Positions 31,464 through 34,910 of a stretch of 34,910 nucleotides of DNA are shown one piece after another. The notes below the pieces were generated by a model that was not told where the DNA came from, did no database searches, and worked only from the letters and a program-made list of their open reading frames with translations. The stretch lies in assembly GCA_021819525.1 (NCBI GenBank), contig JAKAQW010000022.1, positions 1 through 34,910 of the forward strand. Reading direction: 5' to 3'. Position 1 is the first letter of the stretch. The number at the start of each line of letters is the position of its first letter. A program made the position numbers and the translations under genes. The DNA is from Actinomycetes bacterium. Its GTDB lineage: Bacteria > Actinomycetota > Acidimicrobiia > Acidimicrobiales > UBA8190.

Positions 31464-33178
31464 GCGACATCGGACGTCTGCAGGTGGCGATCGAGTCGGT
31501 GGCCGATATGGCTTCAGGCCCCCGGCCCGACGTCGCGCGGCGCGCCGAGGCGTTGGCAGAGCGGGTCGGGTCGGGCCGCTTCCACGTGGCGCTAGCCGGG
31601 GATTTCAAGCGGGGCAAGTCGACCGTGCTGAACGCGCTCGTGGGCGAGGACCTGCTTCCGTCGGGTGTGGTGCCGGTGACTGCCATCGGCACCGAAGTGC
31701 GTTTCGGGCGGGGGCCGATCGTCGTCGTCGGGACCGATGGGACCGAGCGTCCGCTCGGGGCTGGCGAGACCCTGGCCGACTACGTGACCGAGGCCGGGAA
31801 CCCCGGGAACATCCGTAACGTGCGGCGGGTGGTGGTGCAGCGACCGGCGCCATTGCTCGCATCGGGCCTGGTGCTGGTGGACACCCCGGGTCTGGGCTCG
31901 GTCCACGGGCACAACGACGACGAGGCACGACGTCAGCTCGACCACGCCGACGGGGCGATCGTGGTGCTGTCGGCCGACTCGCCGCTGTCGGAGCGCGAGC
32001 GCGCGGTGGTGGCTACCGTGGCCGCCCGCCAGGCTCGGCTGTTCATCGTCTTGAACAAGGTCGATCATCTCACCGCCGGCGAGCGTGACGAGGTCATGGG
32101 GTTCGTGCGTCAGGCGTTGGGCCCGGTGATCGGTCGCGAGCCGAAGATATGGTGCGTGTCTGCCCGCGCCGCGCTGTGGGCCAAACGCGACGGGCGCCCG
32201 CCGAGCCCAGAGGCTGGAGACTTCGTCGACCTGGAGGGAGCGCTGGCGCACTTCGTCGACGAGGAGCTGGCCGCCGCCCGGCTACAGTCCGCCCGGGTCG
32301 GGCTGACCGCCCTGCTGGGCCAGCTGGACGACGAGCGCGCGGTGGAAGCGGCTGCGGCGGACCTGGACGACGAGCGGTTGGCCAGCGCAGTGGCTGATCT
32401 GCGTGCGGCAGTTGCCGGCGTGCGCCAGGCGGTCCACGACGATCGGATCCTCTTGCGGCGCGAGGTCGATGAGCTGGCCGAGCAGGTGGCAGCCGACTTC
32501 CAGCGGGCGGCAGTCGAGGTGACGGGGCGCTGGAGCGAGCATGCAGAGCAGGTGGAGCAGGTGGTGGACACCACGGCCCGGCGTCGGGTGATGGCAGCGC
32601 TCGACGCAACTGTCGAGCAGCTGGTGGCGAGTAGCTTCGAACCTGTCCGCCAGAGGGAGCTGGCGCTCGTGGCCGATCGGTGGCAGCAGCTGACGGCCGG
32701 CGCCCGTGCACGGGCCGAGTCCCGGCTCAATGCCCTCCGGGCGACGGCGGCATCACTGTTCGACGTGTCGCTGGCACCCGTCGAGCTGCCTGAATTGGCC
32801 GCCGGCCGCCACGGGTTCTCCTACCAATTCACCTACGTCGAGGGATCGGCGTCGTTCGCGGTCGACATCGCGAGAATGGTGCTGCCGGCTCGGTGGTTGC
32901 GGCGGCGGCTGCTTCGCCGGGCCCGAGCCCGGTTCGCCGACGAGATCGACAAGCACGCCGGCCGGGCGCGCGCGGACCTGGCCGACCGGCTGCAGCAGGC
33001 CCAGGCGCGTTTCGAGTCGAACCTCGCAGAGCATCTCTCGGACGCGATCGATGCGATCGTGGGGGCAGCAGAGCGCGGGGAGACCCTGCGCCGGGAGACG
33101 GCAGCCGACCGCGAGCGCCGGCAGCGAGCCGACGACGAGATCCGCCGGCTGTTGGGCTCGGCGCTCGCGTTCGGGTAG
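31460..33178 (+). CDS. dynamin-like GTPase
   Basis: A 572-residue large GTPase of the bacterial dynamin type, which remodels or seals membranes. The G1 motif is LAGDFKRGKSTVLNALVGED (Lys53), G2 the Thr in VPVTAIGTEVRFG, G3 VDTPGLGS (Asp141), and G4 LNKVDHL (199-202). A long helical stalk of about 300 residues, rich in Glu, Arg and Ala, follows. The segment VDIARMVLPARWLRRRLLRR near residue 475 could bind membrane. The ATG at 31460 is chosen because it overlaps the leader stop; a GTG at 31433 is possible. It is coupled to a DUF190 gene. Behind a fluoride riboswitch this is unexpected; membrane protection under fluoride stress is a guess. Confidence 0.85.
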   Translation: MSDIGRLQVAIESVADMASGPRPDVARRAEALAERVGSGRFHVALAGDFKRGKSTVLNALVGEDLLPSGVVPVTAIGTEVRFGRGPIVVVGTDGTERPLGAGETLADYVTEAGNPGNIRNVRRVVVQRPAPLLASGLVLVDTPGLGSVHGHNDDEARRQLDHADGAIVVLSADSPLSERERAVVATVAARQARLFIVLNKVDHLTAGERDEVMGFVRQALGPVIGREPKIWCVSARAALWAKRDGRPPSPEAGDFVDLEGALAHFVDEELAAARLQSARVGLTALLGQLDDERAVEAAAADLDDERLASAVADLRAAVAGVRQAVHDDRILLRREVDELAEQVAADFQRAAVEVTGRWSEHAEQVEQVVDTTARRRVMAALDATVEQLVASSFEPVRQRELALVADRWQQLTAGARARAESRLNALRATAASLFDVSLAPVELPELAAGRHGFSYQFTYVEGSASFAVDIARMVLPARWLRRRLLRRARARFADEIDKHAGRARADLADRLQQAQARFESNLAEHLSDAIDAIVGAAERGETLRRETAADRERRQRADDEIRRLLGSALAFG

Positions 33179-33183
33179 TAGCC

Positions 33184-33552
33184 ATGGTGCCAGGGGTCCG
33201 GATGACGATCTTTCTGACCGAGGACGACCGGCTCGGTCACCGGGCGCTGTGGTCGGTCGTCTTGGACCGTGCCCGCGAAGAGGCGATGGCTGGTGCCACC
33301 GTCTGGCGGGGGATCGAGGGGTTCGGCTCATCAGGCCTCCTGCGCAGCGGCCGGTTCCCCGACGCGGCGCAGGGGATGCCCGTGGTGGTGGAGATCGTGG
33401 ACAGCGCCGAGCGGATCGATGCCTTCGCGGCGGTGGTGGCTCAGACAGCCCCAGGTGCGCTGGTGGTGCTGGCGGGCGTCGACGTGTCTCGCCGGGGTGC
33501 GGCGCGTGTCTTCCCGCTGGATGACCCAGTCGAGCGAACCGTGCCGTCCTGA
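33184..33552 (+). CDS. DUF190 protein, copy 2, in the GTPase operon
   Basis: A 122-residue DUF190 protein. Family features are RMTIFLTEDDRLGHRALWSV, AMAGATVWRGIEGFGSSGLL and MPVVVEIVDSAERIDAFAAV. It starts at ATG five bases after the GTPase stop. Compared with copy 1 it has a longer C-terminal tail and lacks the His-rich N-terminus. Pairing with a GTPase rather than a channel is unusual, and suggests DUF190 senses something about fluoride or nucleotides rather than acting only at CrcB. Its last 112 bases overlap the convergent SLOG-like gene. Confidence 0.88.
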   Translation: MVPGVRMTIFLTEDDRLGHRALWSVVLDRAREEAMAGATVWRGIEGFGSSGLLRSGRFPDAAQGMPVVVEIVDSAERIDAFAAVVAQTAPGALVVLAGVDVSRRGAARVFPLDDPVERTVPS

Positions 33553-33968
33553 TCGACGATCGTCACGACCTTGTCGGACGTGGCCGCACGGCCTGCAGCC
33601 GCCCACGGTCCTGCAGACGGGCCGGGCTCGTGTCCGTCGAGCACGATGATCAACGCTTCGGTGGCATCCACGATGCTGCAGAGACAGTTCGCATATGTCG
33701 TCACAGGGTAGACGGCGTCCAGCAGCAGTCCGGCTCGCTCCCCGTGGTCCGACGCCGGATGCACGAACCGCCAGAGACCGAGGTAGTCGGCGAGCCGGTG
33801 GACCTGCACATCGGCTCCGGGGGTGTCACCGTGATGGACCTGGGTTGCCGCGTACCCGAGGAGCAGGTCCCGGACTTCGCGGTACTGGGCTGGGCTCATC
33901 GGAGAGCCGGATCCGACGAACCCGACTCTTGGTACCGTCAAGCGGAGCTGCTGCCAGGGCGGGGTCAT
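33441..33968 (-). CDS. SLOG-like (Rossmann-type) nucleotide-binding protein
   Basis: A 175-residue protein. PRVGFVGSGSPMSPAQYREV is a Gly-rich Rossmann start (about residues 13-32). TQVHHGDTPGADVQVHRLAD (43-60) is the HHGDxxGAD signature of SLOG-type proteins, and VDATEALIIVLDGHE (100-114) and SDKVVTIVDQDGTV are the following strands. Such folds bind nucleotides or nucleotide-derived signals in DprA, LOG and several defence or stress systems. The ATG at 33968 overlaps the stop of the small upstream gene (ATGA). The C-terminal 35 residues lie opposite the DUF190 end and are low-complexity. It should be expressed from riboswitch E. Confidence 0.75.
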   Translation of the reverse strand: MTPPWQQLRLTVPRVGFVGSGSPMSPAQYREVRDLLLGYAATQVHHGDTPGADVQVHRLADYLGLWRFVHPASDHGERAGLLLDAVYPVTTYANCLCSIVDATEALIIVLDGHEPGPSAGPWAAAGRAATSDKVVTIVDQDGTVRSTGSSSGKTRAAPRRDTSTPASTTSAPGAV

Positions 33969-34297
33969 CGGTAGCCGAAGTGTGCGACGTCGGGGTCGAG
34001 AAGGTCGAGAAGCCGGCTGCACGGCCACGACGCCCGGCGGCGCTCGGTCGCGTCGAGATCCTCGTCGAAGCTCGACGTCCGGTCGTCAGCCTGCTGCCAC
34101 CGTGGACATCGCCCCGCGAGCGGGCAATCGCTTCGCGCGGAGCGTCCCCGTGGGGCGCAGGCCGGGTTCTTCGGAGAGCGGAAGCGTGACACTGCCCGCC
34201 ACAGGAGCAGCACCTCCTCTGCGCTGACCGGTGCGGTGACTGTCGCACGGCGAGCGAGGTGCCGCGGCGACAAGGCGTCGGTGCGTCTTCGGTCCAC
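33965..34297 (-). CDS. small Cys-containing protein of unknown function, first gene after riboswitch E
   Basis: A 110-residue basic protein not assigned to any family. Its central part has three clustered Cys in PACAPRGRSARSDCPLAGRC, which could bind a metal, followed by an acidic and helical C-terminus (SFDEDLDATERRRASWPCSR). The GTG at 34297 is favoured because AGGAG lies at 34303-34307, five to six bases upstream; a GTG at 34315 is within the aptamer. Its stop overlaps the SLOG start, so the two are coupled. The ribosome binding site is complementary to the pseudoknot strand of riboswitch E, so this gene is the direct target. Confidence 0.6.
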   Translation of the reverse strand: MDRRRTDALSPRHLARRATVTAPVSAEEVLLLWRAVSRFRSPKNPACAPRGRSARSDCPLAGRCPRWQQADDRTSSFDEDLDATERRRASWPCSRLLDLLDPDVAHFGYR

Positions 34298-34314
34298 AGT
34301 CGCTCCTCTCGACA

Positions 34315-34363
34315 CCAGGAGCCATCAGGTCGACTCGGACCACTTCTGGCGAGCCCCATCGCC
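34315..34363 (-). ncRNA. fluoride riboswitch E (crcB motif), SLOG operon
   Basis: On the minus strand GGCG-ATGGGGCT-CGCC opens the aptamer and CCTGATGGCTCCTGG closes it. GGTC-cgagtc-GACC is the middle hairpin. GGGGC pairs with GCTCC through one G-U pair. GCTCCT in the aptamer is complementary to AGGAGC at 34302-34307, the ribosome binding site of the small Cys-containing protein. Confidence 0.92.
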
Positions 34364-34369
34364 AATTCG

Positions 34370-34375
34370 AGTATA
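34370..34375 (-). promoter_or_regulatory. -10 box of the SLOG operon
   Basis: TATACT on the minus strand ends exactly six bases before the first G of the aptamer; it is the best match to the -10 consensus among the five units. Confidence 0.55.
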
Positions 34376-34442
34376 GGCCTCACGACGCACGCGCAGCACG
34401 TAGGAGCGGTGCGCCACGTCCAGGGCGGGTGACACGGCCGGC

Positions 34443-34455
34443 GGCTCGAGGAGCC
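34443..34455 (-). other. short hairpin directly after the MutS-like gene
   Basis: GGCTC-gag-GAGCC forms a five-base-pair stem with a three-base loop just beyond the stop codon. It has no T-run, so terminator function is uncertain. Confidence 0.25.
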
Positions 34456-34910
34456 TCACGTGGTCGCCGGGTGGCTATGGCTGTCTCGCTCGCCGAGCCA
34501 GCCACCGTGACGAAGGTAGAGGTCTTCGCCGAAACTGGTGGGAAGCGGCTCGGCCGCCGCCAGCTTGAAGCTCCGCTCGCCGTCGAGCTGGCGTTCGGCT
34601 CGGAGGAACAGGGTGGTGTCGGCACGCTCACGGTAGAAGCTGTGGGCGAAGTCGAATTGGTGGGTGACGAAGAAGACCTCGATCTCCGCCTCGAGCAGGG
34701 CACGCACGACCTGGCGCCCGATCTCTGATCCCTCACGTTCGTTCGTTGCGGCAAATGACTCGTTGAAGAGGATGAGGGAGTGCGGGCTGATCTGGTCTGC
34801 AATGGCGCTCATGCGCACGAGCTCCTCGTCGAGGCGTCCACTGGTCATGGTGGCGTCCTCCTCGCGAATGAAGTGCGTGAAGACTCCTTGGCACACCCTC
34901 GCGCGATATG
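34456..34910 (-). CDS. MutS-like ATPase, second copy of subtype 1, C-terminal part only (runs off the window)
   Basis: The last 150 or so residues of a MutS-like ATPase, with the start beyond the right edge. Order and motifs match MutS-like subtype 1: VFTHFIREEDATMTSGRLDE, then LILFNESFAATNEREGSEIG with Asn-Glu in place of Asp-Glu, and EVFFVTHQFDFAHSFYRERA. It is clearly a diverged paralogue of the gene at 24081-25652, not a copy made recently, because many positions differ. It ends in GERDSHSHPATT. The Walker A part and any riboswitch lie outside the window. A partner of subtype 2 is expected beyond the edge. Confidence 0.88.
   Translation of the reverse strand, partial: YRARVCQGVFTHFIREEDATMTSGRLDEELVRMSAIADQISPHSLILFNESFAATNEREGSEIGRQVVRALLEAEIEVFFVTHQFDFAHSFYRERADTTLFLRAERQLDGERSFKLAAAEPLPTSFGEDLYLRHGGWLGERDSHSHPATT

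Noticed and set aside
1-34910. CRISPR arrays, tRNA or rRNA genes, insertion sequences
   Set aside because: No regularly spaced repeats, cloverleaf-like segments, rRNA motifs, transposase motifs or terminal inverted repeats were recognised by eye.

Overview
The window is very GC-rich, coding-dense DNA with frequent GTG and TTG starts and many 1-4 bp start/stop overlaps. That style, plus an 873-residue ValS without an obvious long C-terminal arm, a SigE-family sigma factor and a LytS/LytR-regulated acetate-type symporter, suggests a high-GC actinobacterium. The exact lineage cannot be fixed from the sequence alone, and no rRNA, tRNA, CRISPR or insertion sequence was seen.

Left part (1-19.1 kb), mostly housekeeping and lipid/carbon metabolism: an O-methyltransferase; a sigma factor overlapping a membrane-anchored beta-propeller protein; divergent valS and cysS; an acyl-CoA dehydrogenase behind a perfect inverted repeat; a frameshifted, internally deleted AAA/DUF4143-type ATPase remnant; an ABC exporter pair; a DMT-type transporter; acetoacetyl-CoA synthetase; a YihY/BrkB membrane protein; a GlcD-like FAD oxidase; and a tightly packed operon of MFS transporter, small ABM-domain monooxygenase and DUF6069-like membrane protein.

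Middle part (19.2-24.3 kb), a small-carboxylate uptake module: a GPR1/FUN34/YaaH (SatP-type) transporter diverges from a four-gene operon of LytS-type kinase, LytTR response regulator, DUF485-like protein and sodium/solute symporter.

Right part (24.1-34.9 kb), the standout: a fluoride-response island. Five separate RNA elements match the fluoride (crcB-motif) riboswitch, each at the 5' end of its own transcription unit, with a TANNCT -10 box 6-7 bases ahead of the element. They head (A) a small ORF plus two MutS-like ATPases; (B) a PP2C-type phosphatase and a divergent enolase; (C) CrcB, DUF190 and a second CrcB; (D) a dynamin-like GTPase and a second DUF190; and (E) a small Cys-containing protein and a SLOG-like nucleotide-binding protein. 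A third MutS-like gene runs off the right edge. In at least three cases the pseudoknot strand of the aptamer is complementary to the ribosome binding site of the first downstream ORF, which predicts translation switched on by fluoride.

How the island works together (inference): CrcB channels expel fluoride, the divergent enolase may keep glycolysis running, and the PP2C phosphatase, dynamin-like GTPase, SLOG protein and MutS-like ATPases would cope with downstream damage. CrcB, enolase and MutS-like genes are already known companions of this riboswitch class. The GTPase, the phosphatase and the SLOG/small-protein pair are the parts most likely to be undescribed as fluoride-response genes.
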